62,085 nt of DNA from Ligilactobacillus salivarius DSM 20555 = ATCC 11741. Its GTDB lineage: Bacteria > Bacillota > Bacilli > Lactobacillales > Lactobacillaceae. The stretch lies in the NCBI RefSeq assembly GCF_001435955.1, contig NZ_AYYT01000009.1, positions 1 to 62,085 of the forward strand. Reading direction: 5' to 3'. Below, one piece after another: positions 53,241 through 62,085 of the stretch. Within the stretch, counting starts at the first letter, position 1. Each line of letters starts with the position of its first letter. Both the position numbers and the translations under genes were made by a program. Below the pieces are notes generated by a model. That model had not been told where the DNA came from and searched no databases. It saw only the letters and a program-made list of their open reading frames with translations.

Positions 53241-54176
53241 ATGTCTGACAAATACGATGTAATTGTGATTGGGGCTGGCCCTGGTGGTATGACAGCTGCT
53301 TTATATGCCTCTCGTGCTAATTTAAAAGTAGCTATGCTTGACCGTGGCGTATATGGTGGTCAAATGAATAACACAGCTGAGGTTGAAAATTATCCTGGTT
53401 TTAAATCTATTTTAGGTCCAGATTTAGCTGAAGAGATGTTCCAAAGTTCTACACAATTTGGTGCCGAATTTGTCTATGGTAATGTTGAAGATCTTACCGT
53501 TGATGATAATGGCATTAAGCATGTTAAGACTGATGATGGCGAGTTGGAAGCACCCGTTGTTATTATTGCCACAGGTTCTCAATATCGCAAATTAGGTGTT
53601 CCTGGTGAAGAAAAATATAGTGGTCGTGGCGTATCTTACTGCGCTGTCTGCGATGGTGCTTTCTACCGTGATAAACCCGTTGTAGTTATTGGTGGCGGCG
53701 ATTCTGCCGTTGAAGAAGGTATGTATCTTGCTAAATTAACATCTTCTGTTAATGTAATTCATCGTCGTGATGAGCTACGTGCACAAAAGATTTTACAAGA
53801 TCGTGCTTTTGCTAATGATAAAATGCACTTCACATGGGATACAATTGTAACTGAAATTGTTGGTGATGATAAAAAGGTTACAGGTGTAAAGACCCATAAT
53901 AAAAAGACTGGTGAAGATGGTGAAATCGAAGCCAATGGTGTATTTATCTACGTTGGCTCAGTTCCAATGAGTGAACCATTCCAAAAACTTGGCATTACTG
54001 ATGATAAGGGCTGGATTGTAACTGACGATCACATGGCAACAAGTGTTCCAGGTATTTTTGCTATTGGTGATGTTCGTTCTAAGTTCCTACGTCAGATTAC
54101 AACAGCTGTTGGTGATGCAGGTATTGCAGGACAAGAAGCATTTGCTTATATTGAAAGCTTGAAAGATAAAAATTAA
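53241..54176 (+). CDS. trxB: Thioredoxin reductase
   Basis: A 311-residue low-molecular-weight thioredoxin reductase. FAD motif GAGPGG (11-16), redox pair C134-A-V-C137, NADPH motif GGGDSAVEEG and C-terminal GIFAIGDVRS. Reduces thioredoxin, and so supports Tpx and ribonucleotide reductase. GAAAGAAGG precedes the ATG. Terminator at 54185-54219. Confidence 0.97.
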   Translation: MSDKYDVIVIGAGPGGMTAALYASRANLKVAMLDRGVYGGQMNNTAEVENYPGFKSILGPDLAEEMFQSSTQFGAEFVYGNVEDLTVDDNGIKHVKTDDGELEAPVVIIATGSQYRKLGVPGEEKYSGRGVSYCAVCDGAFYRDKPVVVIGGGDSAVEEGMYLAKLTSSVNVIHRRDELRAQKILQDRAFANDKMHFTWDTIVTEIVGDDKKVTGVKTHNKKTGEDGEIEANGVFIYVGSVPMSEPFQKLGITDDKGWIVTDDHMATSVPGIFAIGDVRSKFLRQITTAVGDAGIAGQEAFAYIESLKDKN

Positions 54177-54184
54177 TGAGTTAC

Positions 54185-54219
54185 AAAAAAGGTAGTGATT
54201 AAAAATCACTACCTTTTTT
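54185..54219 (+). terminator. Terminator of trxB
   Basis: AAAAAAGGTAGTGATT pairs with AATCACTACCTTTTTT; bidirectional in form. It overlaps the end of the small minus-strand ORF. Confidence 0.95.
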
Positions 54220-54331
54220 CTGTATATTCTAGAAGGAAAGCGATAGCTTCTTTATAAGATAGCTTTCGCTCATTCATTACCTGCTGGATTATCTTTTGAG
54301 TTGAACTCAAACGCTCTTCTGTCATTGCCAT
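54209..54331 (-). CDS. Small 40-residue protein, possible SOS-controlled
   Basis: A 41-codon ORF starting at ATG 54331 with AGGAGGAAGAG six bases upstream, one of the best ribosome sites in the window. The product (MAMTEERLSSTQKIIQQVMN, then ERKLSYKEAIAFLLEYTEKR) is predicted to be two amphipathic helices without a membrane segment. I do not recognise it. A LexA-like site (54350-54363) lies 18 bp upstream. The stop lies inside the trxB terminator hairpin, which ends both transcripts. Hypothetical but likely translated. Confidence 0.7.
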   Translation of the reverse strand: MAMTEERLSSTQKIIQQVMNERKLSYKEAIAFLLEYTEKR

Positions 54332-54349
54332 AACTCTTCCTCCTATATA

Positions 54350-54363
54350 CAAACATCCGTTCT
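54350..54363 (-). promoter_or_regulatory. LexA-like (SOS) box
   Basis: Minus-strand AGAACGGATGTTTG fits the Gram-positive LexA consensus CGAACRNRYGTTYG at 13 of 14 positions, immediately upstream of the small ORF. One site only, so moderate confidence. Confidence 0.5.
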
Positions 54364-54681
54364 AGTTAATTAGCACTTTTTTATTGTATATCTATTTCAG
54401 ATAAAAATAAAGCCTTAATATTGTTCTAATTTTAGATATATCCGCCCTATCGTTAATTTAATCAGTTTTCTAGCCTTAGAAAAAATTATTTTAATATGGA
54501 TTTAGAAAATTATCTGTATTTTTAAGCAAATACCTTGATTTAATCATATTTTTATAGTATGTAACTTTCCATTTAAATATTGAAGAATTCTTCATATAAA
54601 GGTATACTCTAACTTCTTTGTGTTATTCACAGAATTATTTCTAATTTTATATAATTTTCAACTTATAATTCAATAAAAAAT
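54364..54681. other. AT-rich intergenic stretch without recognised features
   Basis: About 320 bp between the small ORF and the purA terminator. It contains no ORF with a ribosome site. One isolated DnaA-box match (54623-54631) is present and not considered meaningful. Confidence 0.5.
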
Positions 54682-54726
54682 AAAAAGATGAAATAAAAGC
54701 TGTATTAGCCCCTATTACATCTTTTT
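54682..54726 (-). terminator. Terminator of purA
   Basis: AAAGATG plus AATA pair with TATT plus CATCTTT, then TTATTTTT, 22 bases after the purA stop. Confidence 0.75.
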
Positions 54727-54748
54727 CTTCTAATATCTTTATCCTAAA

Positions 54749-56065
<1,317 letters not shown>

Positions 56066-56115
56066 TTATGTATAACCATAACTTTTGCGTCAATCAAACC
56101 AACGCAACCTCGATA

Positions 56116-56160
56116 ATTGTAACAAGAAAAACGATTATATTCAAGTAAAAACCGAATATT
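56116..56160 (-). promoter_or_regulatory. purA promoter with PurBox-like site
   Basis: Minus-strand TTGAAT (56139-56144), 17-bp spacer, TACAAT (56116-56121). Immediately upstream, AAAACCGAATATT (56148-56160, plus strand) matches the lactic-acid-bacterial PurBox AWWWCCGAACWWT with one mismatch, placed as for PurR activation. Confidence 0.5.
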
Positions 56161-56237
56161 TTAACTTTAATAAAACCTTTTTAGCAAATTATCATCAATT
56201 AAATTCGTGTTTTAATTATATATTCATGTATATAAAT

Positions 56238-56269
56238 AAAAAATACTCGACAATAAACCGAGTATTTTT
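56238..56269 (-). terminator. Terminator of the flavodoxin gene
   Basis: AAAAATACTCG pairs with CGAGTATTTTT around a nine-base loop; T-rich tail. Confidence 0.9.
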
Positions 56270-56276
56270 AACTATA

Positions 56277-56849
56277 TTATTTAATGTTAATTTGCTTCAA
56301 ATATTCTTGAATTCGTTGCAAATCTTTACCGTCGTCTTGTAACAATAAACGAGGCAATACCTTTGCTCGAGGTGCGTGATGTCTAATTAAACGTATACTA
56401 CGTCCACTACCTTGAGAAGCCTTATTAAGCGATACTACAGGGACTACATACTTGTTACTAAAATTATGCTTTTTAATAACTTGCTTCATAATCATTGGAG
56501 CAGTATCGTACCAGATAGGATAAGCCAAGTAAACCATATCGTACTTATCAATATTATCAAGCTTGTTCTTCACTTCTGGTGTAGCACCTGTTATCCATTC
56601 ACGAAAAGCACGTGCTTTATCATCGCCACTATATTCTTTTACACCTTCAATTTCAATAATATCTGCACTAGTTTCTTGTTGAACCAAATGAGCTAAACGC
56701 TTAGTTTTTCCAGCAGGTGAGAAATATAGTATTAAAGATTTATTGATCCCACCTTCTACCTTAGTATCAGTTGGGTTTACTAAGTGTGAAAAATATCGCC
56801 ATATTAAAGCAATAATCACTATTACTACTAAAATGCCCAAAATTAACAT
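56277..56849 (-). CDS. Membrane-anchored flavodoxin-like protein
   Basis: A 190-residue protein: one N-terminal helix (about 2-22), then a flavodoxin domain. The phosphate loop is LILYFSPAGKTKRLAHLV, and VYLAYPIWYDTAPMIMKQVI is the second FMN loop (W/Y stacking). Start 56849 (MLILGIL) follows AGGA by nine bases. Lactobacilli have several such flavodoxin_4-like proteins, function unclear. Monocistronic, between purA and dnaB. Confidence 0.8.
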   Translation of the reverse strand: MLILGILVVIVIIALIWRYFSHLVNPTDTKVEGGINKSLILYFSPAGKTKRLAHLVQQETSADIIEIEGVKEYSGDDKARAFREWITGATPEVKNKLDNIDKYDMVYLAYPIWYDTAPMIMKQVIKKHNFSNKYVVPVVSLNKASQGSGRSIRLIRHHAPRAKVLPRLLLQDDGKDLQRIQEYLKQINIK

Positions 56850-56922
56850 TCTAATCAATCCTATCTATAATTATTTGTATAATTATATTCTATCATAGGA
56901 AAAGTTTTATGAATAATATTTT

Positions 56923-58314
56923 CTACATTGGTGGCTCTTGAGCATATGAAATATTTGAAAATTTATTATAGGATTTAATAAACAATAATTTAACCGTTCC
57001 TCTAGCTCCAGCACGGTTCTTTTCAATGATTAATTCAACCTCACCAACATCTTGATTTAATGAATCCTGATCATCGCCATCTTCCTCTGATTTTGATTCA
57101 CCACGTTCATAGTAATCATCACGGTATAGAAAAGCAACTATATCCGCATCTTGTTCAATAGATCCAGATTCACGAATATCAGATAATACAGGACGTTTGT
57201 CTTGTCTTTGCTCTACTCCACGTGAAAGTTGGGATAAGGCTAGAATTGGCACACTTAATTCTTTAGCTAATTTCTTTAATTGTCGTGAAATTTCAGATAC
57301 TTCTTGTTGGCGACTTTCTTTATTACTACCTTCAATTAATTGCAGATAATCGATAACTACCAAACCTAAATTACCCTTTTCTTTTGCTAGTCGACGACAT
57401 TTTGCTCTGATTTCGGCCATTTTAATGCCTGGAGTGTCATCAATAAAGATTGAGGTGTTTGATAAAGCCCCCATTGCAACGATTAAATTTTGCCATTCTC
57501 CTTCATCTAATTGCCCTGTACGTAAATGGTTAGCATTTATTGAACCTTCTGCACACAACATTCGATTTACTAAAGACTCAGCACTCATTTCAAGAGAAAA
57601 AATAGCAACACTTGTATCCGTAGACGTTGCAACATTTTGAGCAATATTCAAGGCGAAAGCTGTCTTACCTACAGCTGGACGAGCAGCTAGAATAATCAAA
57701 TTATCTGGCTGTAAACCTGCCGTCATCTTATCAAATTCTCTATATCCAGTTGGTAAACCTGTAATATCTTCACTTTGCTGTGATAATCTATCAATATCAC
57801 TCAATGTCTCATTTAAAACATCTTTAATCTCTCTAAACCCACTACGATTTCTTCGCTCTGAAACGTCCATTATTTGCCGTTCAGCTGAATCTAATAGAGA
57901 TGGTACGTCATCATCACCGTTATTTGCTTGCGTTATAATATTTGTTGCAGTAGAAATTAAGCGACGCAACATAGACTTTTCTTCAACGATTTTAGCATAA
58001 TATCCAGCATTAGCTGCTGTTGGCACTGATGTTGCTAATTCTGCAATATAAGCAACTCCACCAACATCATCTAATTGATTATTAGTAGTCAGATAGTTTT
58101 GTACTGTCAATACATCGATTGCTTCACCATCATTGTTCAAATCTATCATTGCCTGGAATAAAATTTGATGTGCTCTTCGATAAAAATCATCAGCTTCCAC
58201 ATATTCCATCGCATCTGCTAAAGTATCTGTATTCAAGAAGATAGCACCTAAGACCGCTTGTTCAGCTTCTATATTTTGTGGTGGTAAATTATCCGTCATT
58301 ATGTCGTTATTCAC
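56923..58314 (-). CDS. dnaB: Replicative DNA helicase
   Basis: A 463-residue DnaB-type hexameric helicase. N-terminal primase-interaction domain (LPPQNIEAEQAVLGAIFL), linker, then RecA-like motor with Walker A ARPAVGKTAF, Walker B LVVIDYLQLI and the LSQLSRGVEQR motif. The GTG start at 58314 has AAGGAG seven bases upstream. Separated from rplI by its upstream terminator at 58428-58472, so it has its own promoter. No intein. Confidence 0.97.
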   Translation of the reverse strand: MNNDIMTDNLPPQNIEAEQAVLGAIFLNTDTLADAMEYVEADDFYRRAHQILFQAMIDLNNDGEAIDVLTVQNYLTTNNQLDDVGGVAYIAELATSVPTAANAGYYAKIVEEKSMLRRLISTATNIITQANNGDDDVPSLLDSAERQIMDVSERRNRSGFREIKDVLNETLSDIDRLSQQSEDITGLPTGYREFDKMTAGLQPDNLIILAARPAVGKTAFALNIAQNVATSTDTSVAIFSLEMSAESLVNRMLCAEGSINANHLRTGQLDEGEWQNLIVAMGALSNTSIFIDDTPGIKMAEIRAKCRRLAKEKGNLGLVVIDYLQLIEGSNKESRQQEVSEISRQLKKLAKELSVPILALSQLSRGVEQRQDKRPVLSDIRESGSIEQDADIVAFLYRDDYYERGESKSEEDGDDQDSLNQDVGEVELIIEKNRAGARGTVKLLFIKSYNKFSNISYAQEPPM

Positions 58315-58427
58315 TTAGAAGCTCCTTTCCGTTCAATATTACATTTTATAATTATAACTTTTTTAAGATGTAATTACATAATAAAAGTAATTCTTTTTGT
58401 TAACTTTTTTATTTTTGACTAATATAT

Positions 58428-58472
58428 AAAAACATCCAATACTAGATAATACTATCTACCATTGGATGTTTT
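58428..58472 (-). terminator. Terminator of gdpP-rplI
   Basis: AAAACATCCAAT pairs with ATTGGATGTTTT, with an inner AGATAG/ATCT pairing, then a T-run. Confidence 0.9.
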
Positions 58473-58486
58473 CATCATTTTAATTC

Positions 58487-58936
58487 TTACTTTTCAGAAA
58501 TATGAACTCTTATTTTAGCTGTTACTTCATTGTGAAGTTTTACAGGAACATTTACATATCCCATTGTACGAATTGGTTCACGTAATTCCATTTTACGCTT
58601 ATCAATTTTCATACCGTATTGCTTTTCAAGTTCTTGAGAAATTTGTTTGCTAGTAATTGAACCAAATAAACGTCCATCAGTTCCAGCCTTAGCTTTCATT
58701 TCTACTACTCTTTCACCTGATTCAAGTAGTTCTTTAAACTTCTTAGCTTCTTCTAGTTCTTCTGCTTCTTTTCTAGCTTCGGCACGTTTTTGACCTTTTA
58801 ATTGGCTCATTGCTTGTGCATTAGCTTGCTTTGCTTTATTTTGCTTAATTAAGAAATTAGCATAGCCATCTGGAAGTTCTTTAATTTCTCCACGACGTCC
58901 TTTACCTCGAACATCTTCTGTAAAAATAATCTTCAT
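58487..58936 (-). CDS. rplI: 50S ribosomal protein L9
   Basis: A 149-residue bL9: N-terminal domain [30 protein letters not shown], long connecting helix (about 45-75), C-terminal rRNA-binding domain [22 protein letters not shown] precedes the ATG. 13 bases after gdpP; the pair is conserved in Firmicutes. Confidence 0.98.
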   Translation of the reverse strand: MKIIFTEDVRGKGRRGEIKELPDGYANFLIKQNKAKQANAQAMSQLKGQKRAEARKEAEELEEAKKFKELLESGERVVEMKAKAGTDGRLFGSITSKQISQELEKQYGMKIDKRKMELREPIRTMGYVNVPVKLHNEVTAKIRVHISEK

Positions 58937-58949
58937 TTACTAATCACTC

Positions 58950-60983
58950 CTAATCAGTTTCCTCTGTATTATTTTCTTCTGTTTGTGCAATTAAATCAAG
59001 TAGTTGCTTTCTAACATCCAAAATATCTCTATCTTCAATTTGAGTAGCGGCATTAGATAAATGTCCTCCGCCTCCCATTTTTTCCATAATAATTTGAACA
59101 TTAGTCTCTCCATTACTTCGAGCTGAAATCCCAATAATATCTTCAGAACGGTGAGTCACTACATACGAAGCTTGCACCCCACTAACAGTTAATAAAGAAT
59201 CGGCAGCTTGTGCAGCAGTTACCGGATCATAGGCACGATCATTTTCACCAACTACAACAGCATTTCCATTCCCTACAAATTCCACTCTATCAATCAAATG
59301 ATTTCGTTGCAAGAAACTTTGTACATTTTCTTTCATAAAATGTTGCGACATTTGTGAGTCAGCACCTACTGAACGAAGATAACTAGCAGCATCAAATGTT
59401 CTAGTTCCCGTTCTTAATGAGAATGACTTCGTATCAATAATAATTCCCGTCAGCATAGCTGTTGCTTCTAATTTATTTATTGGATCATCACTATAGCGTG
59501 ATTGATATTCAAACATTTCTGTTATTAACTCACATGTAGAACTAGCATAAGGTTCAATATATACCAACATCGGATTTTCAGGGAATTCTTCACCTCGACG
59601 ATGGTGATCAATAATAATAACTCGATTCTTGAGTTGATCATATAATTCAGGACTCATTGAAATTGAAGGTTTAGACAAGTCTAGCATCAATAATAAGCTT
59701 TTCTTGGTTGCTTTCTGTAAAGCTTCTTCAGGAGAAATGATGCTTTCCTTGATATCTGGATAGTTATCAATTTCATCTAGCAATCTTTGGATATCTGAAT
59801 GCAAATTATCTGTGTCCAACACAAGCCAACATTGCTTACCATTCATCTTTGCAATCCGTCTAATTCCCAAACATGCTCCTATCGAATCCATATCTGGTCT
59901 AGCATGTCCCATTACAAAAATATCATCTGATTGACTCATTAATTCTTGTAATGCTTGAGAAATCATTCTTGCTCTTACACGAGTTCTCTTCTCCATTGGA
60001 TTCGTCTTACCACCATAAAAACGAGCTTGAGAATCATCTACTCCTCTTACAACTACCTGATCTCCGCCTCGTCTTAGTGCTAAATCCAAATTACTTTGTG
60101 ATAATCGAGAAAGTTTAGCTAAATCAGTACCACCATAGGCTAATCCTATACTCAAAGTAACTGGAAAATTCTGCTTAGATGTTCTTTCTCTAATACGATC
60201 TAGTAATTTGAATTTTTCTTTTTCCATCTGTGTTAATGATTTTGTATATGCTAAAACGAAATAATGATCTTCATCAATCATCTTTAGAAACATTCCCATT
60301 TGACTAGCCCATGATGATAACTCATTCGTTATATAATTACTTAAATTGGAAATATTAGTATCATTCATTGATTGGGTAACTTCATCATAGTTATCAATAA
60401 AAATTTGTCCGATAACTAAGCGAGAATCATCGTATTGTTTCTGAATTTCAGCATAGTGTGTAATATCTAAAAGATAAACAACGTTAATATCACTTTGTAC
60501 TAACATATTAAATCTTTTATCTTGCCATTTGATTTCAACACTATCTTTATTCGACATATTATCATTGATCACTTTAGCTAATTCTTCATCAGCCTCTGTT
60601 AACTTTTTACCTAATATTTCTTCTTGCCCAAATAACTTTTGCATAGTTGGATTAACCCAAACAACTTCTGCTAAATCATTGAGCATTAGAATTCCTATTG
60701 GCATTTTTAACAATGCCTCTTGCTCACTTCGCTTAATTTTATACGATAAATCAGATATATAATGTGTGGTATCTTGCATAACTTGTTTTAATGTTATAAA
60801 AGACAATCCTATTGTCAATAAAATCAGCAGAAGGACAATTATACCTAACCAGGCATTAACAATAAATGCCAACGTTGCACAGACTAAGGAGAGTATAAGT
60901 AAGAAAACTGCTATTATTCGCAAATGTTTATTTCTTAAAAATTCTGGTATCTGCCAAAATTCTTTTTCCAACAAACGTTTCAC
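58950..60983 (-). CDS. gdpP: Cyclic-di-AMP phosphodiesterase GdpP
   Basis: A 677-residue membrane protein: two helices (about 22-62), a PAS-like domain (about 85-150), a degenerate GGDEF domain (about 170-300) and a DHH/DHHA1 phosphodiesterase (from 340). DHH motifs: GHARPDMDSIGA, IIDHHRRGE and the DHHA1 GGGGHLSNAATQ. Hydrolyses c-di-AMP to pApA. GTG start at 60983, eight bases after GAGG. Cotranscribed with rplI. Confidence 0.96.
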   Translation of the reverse strand: MKRLLEKEFWQIPEFLRNKHLRIIAVFLLILSLVCATLAFIVNAWLGIIVLLLILLTIGLSFITLKQVMQDTTHYISDLSYKIKRSEQEALLKMPIGILMLNDLAEVVWVNPTMQKLFGQEEILGKKLTEADEELAKVINDNMSNKDSVEIKWQDKRFNMLVQSDINVVYLLDITHYAEIQKQYDDSRLVIGQIFIDNYDEVTQSMNDTNISNLSNYITNELSSWASQMGMFLKMIDEDHYFVLAYTKSLTQMEKEKFKLLDRIRERTSKQNFPVTLSIGLAYGGTDLAKLSRLSQSNLDLALRRGGDQVVVRGVDDSQARFYGGKTNPMEKRTRVRARMISQALQELMSQSDDIFVMGHARPDMDSIGACLGIRRIAKMNGKQCWLVLDTDNLHSDIQRLLDEIDNYPDIKESIISPEEALQKATKKSLLLMLDLSKPSISMSPELYDQLKNRVIIIDHHRRGEEFPENPMLVYIEPYASSTCELITEMFEYQSRYSDDPINKLEATAMLTGIIIDTKSFSLRTGTRTFDAASYLRSVGADSQMSQHFMKENVQSFLQRNHLIDRVEFVGNGNAVVVGENDRAYDPVTAAQAADSLLTVSGVQASYVVTHRSEDIIGISARSNGETNVQIIMEKMGGGGHLSNAATQIEDRDILDVRKQLLDLIAQTEENNTEETD

Positions 60984-61081
60984 TTTTCCATCCTCACAGT
61001 CTAAATTTTTGATAGCCCTCTCATGAAAGCTACTTACTATTTTAACACATTTTCTACTATCACGTTACCTCAATCTATTCT

Positions 61082-61097
61082 TGTTCCACATGAAACA
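61082..61097. promoter_or_regulatory. parS-like ParB/Spo0J binding site
   Basis: TGTTCCACATGAAACA differs from parS (TGTTCCACGTGAAACA) by one base (G to A in the centre). It lies between gdpP and the lipoprotein gene. Confidence 0.75.
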
Positions 61098-61165
61098 TTT
61101 TAACTCAAATATGTTAAAATAATTATTGATTATAATATAGATTACCAGAAAGGATAATTAATAGA

Positions 61166-61933
61166 ATGAAAAAAAGATATGTTCTAATGGGGTTATTATC
61201 ATTGCTATTTCTAGGAGCATGTTCCAATAATAAACAGGAAACAACTTCATCTAGCAGTAGTCATGTGAGTTCAAGCCTAGCATCAACTGATACTATTAAT
61301 CAAACCCTAGACACTGTAGGATCACTTAAATATCATTTAGGCACTGTTACTACTAGAAAAGTTGAAAATGATCGTAATAACTACACAGAGGCCGAAAGAA
61401 AGTTCAAATATAAGTCATCTCTTGGAGATACTTACTATCGCACTACAATCACTTATAGTGTTACTAATGTTGGCGAAGAAACTATTAATTTAGCCAAAAC
61501 ACCATTATCTGTTACAACTGACGATGGCAGCAAATTTACTTCAACGGGAAAACTTAATCACTATGCGCATAACGTTCTTGTAAATGGATATAAGTTAAAG
61601 GTTGGCAAAAAATTACAAGGAAAATTAGTACTATTATCATCACACAAGTTAGACATTAGTTCTATTCAATTAAATATTGGAACTCAGGTACCTTATAATA
61701 GTATTGATGATACTGCCGAAGTAACTAGTGAAAATACTACAAATAGTGCTACTACTTCTTCTGCTGTATCTTCAACCACCTCTTCTTCTGATGGCATTTC
61801 TCCGGATTTGCAACAGCAATTAATCCAAAATGAACAGGGCGAGAATAAGGTCAACAGTTCTAATAGTGGATCTTCCAACAGTTCAGCATCATCTTCATCT
61901 GCTCAAACCGGTACTAGTGAAACTGCTCAATAA
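61166..61933 (+). CDS. Ser/Thr-rich lipoprotein of unknown function
   Basis: A 255-residue lipoprotein. Signal peptide with lipobox LGAC (C19), a Ser-rich linker, then a beta-rich domain (about 50-190) that looks like the DUF4352-type immunoglobulin-like fold (TYSVTNVGEETINL, then TDDGSKFTSTG), and a low-complexity Ser/Thr tail (195-255). Role unknown; surface exposure by lipidation is predicted. AAAGGA precedes the ATG. Terminator follows. Confidence 0.75.
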   Translation: MKKRYVLMGLLSLLFLGACSNNKQETTSSSSSHVSSSLASTDTINQTLDTVGSLKYHLGTVTTRKVENDRNNYTEAERKFKYKSSLGDTYYRTTITYSVTNVGEETINLAKTPLSVTTDDGSKFTSTGKLNHYAHNVLVNGYKLKVGKKLQGKLVLLSSHKLDISSIQLNIGTQVPYNSIDDTAEVTSENTTNSATTSSAVSSTTSSSDGISPDLQQQLIQNEQGENKVNSSNSGSSNSSASSSSAQTGTSETAQ

Positions 61934-61944
61934 CATATATTAAT

Positions 61945-61987
61945 AAAGCACTAATGAATTGATAAAATAGATTCATTAGTGCTTTTT
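61945..61987 (+). terminator. Terminator of the lipoprotein gene
   Basis: AAAGCACTAATGAAT pairs with ATTCATTAGTGCTTT, then TT. Confidence 0.9.
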
Positions 61988-62021
61988 ATATTCAAAAAAT
62001 TATGCCTATTTTTTAGAAATT

Positions 62022-62051
62022 AAAAAGCCTTAGTTTTTATAACTAAGACTT
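62022..62051 (-). terminator. Terminator after the tRNA
   Basis: AAGTCTTAGTT pairs with AACTAAGGCTT, followed by TTT, ten bases after the tRNA 3' end. Confidence 0.75.
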
Positions 62052-62060
62052 AAATACTGA

Positions 62061-62085
62061 TACCGGTGATCGGGGTCGAACCGAT
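62061..62085 (-). tRNA. 3' end of a tRNA (partial)
   Basis: The last 25 bases of the window, read on the minus strand, form a complete T arm (ATCGG, loop TTCGACC, CCGAT), then a seven-base acceptor strand CACCGGT and discriminator A. CCA is not encoded. The anticodon lies beyond the window edge, so the amino acid is not determined. Confidence 0.85.

Noticed and set aside
54623-54631. TTATTCACA, a perfect DnaA box near purA/dnaB
   Set aside because: A single 9-mer in AT-rich DNA without further boxes or an unwinding element is expected by chance; not evidence for an origin.
56085-56342. 85-codon plus-strand frame across the purA upstream region and flavodoxin end
   Set aside because: No SD before its ATG, runs through the purA promoter and a terminator, composition Asn/Lys/Ile-rich.

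Overview
The window looks like about 62 kb of chromosome from a low-GC Gram-positive in the Lactobacillaceae (a Companilactobacillus-type species is my guess, not proven). The evidence is AT-rich sequence, strong AGGAGG-type ribosome binding sites, T-box leaders, lipoprotein peptide-binding proteins and mannose-family PTS genes. The right end carries gdpP-rplI-dnaB-purA, a block that lies close to oriC in lactobacilli. Two parS-like sites (50934 and 61082) fit an origin-proximal position. No phage, insertion sequence or CRISPR array was seen.

Layout. 1-12 kb: a truncated VOC gene beside a 130-bp palindromic repeat, an aldo/keto reductase with a divergent HxlR regulator, FetAB, an OFA transporter, thiol peroxidase, HdeD/TetR, a Dyp peroxidase behind a LytTR/DUF3021 pair, and homocysteine methyltransferase divergent from an amino acid permease. 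12-18 kb: an oppABCDF operon with a hairpin between oppA and oppB. 18-24.9 kb: an amino acid permease, efp, two phosphatases and a copper operon. 24.9-29.7 kb: a glycerate kinase/permease/CdaR unit and an ArsR/DJ-1 pair. 29.8-37 kb: a membrane phosphodiesterase and a mannose-family PTS/GH13/LacI operon. 37-50 kb: sulfur and peptide metabolism (MetA-family serine acetyltransferase plus cysK; OppA paralogue plus proline iminopeptidase; metE-like-metA-metY), with a flavoprotein/LysR pair and a Zn alcohol dehydrogenase between. 50-62 kb: nitroreductase, yaaA, CPBP protease, thioesterase, trxB, purA, flavodoxin, dnaB, rplI, gdpP, a lipoprotein and the 3' end of a tRNA.

The most striking theme is 5'-leader control of amino acid and translation genes. 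Two loci carry T-boxes (Ile-type upstream of pip/oppA2, Met-type upstream of the metE-like operon). Three others carry short leader ORFs too small for routine gene calling. A Thr-rich peptide with a complete 1:2:3:4 attenuator precedes an amino acid permease (19608-19856). A Cys-rich peptide with a terminator/antiterminator precedes the cysE-cysK pair (37100-37298). A Pro-Pro-containing peptide precedes efp (20518-20574), whose product relieves Pro-Pro stalling. The two attenuators and the efp leader are the best candidates for undescribed systems here. Other readable regulation includes a three-copy 21-bp-phased LytTR box array, a MerR-type 19-bp-spacer promoter at the alcohol dehydrogenase, a CopY-type operator, a Fur/PerR-like dyad at the Dyp peroxidase and a LexA-like site before a 40-aa ORF.
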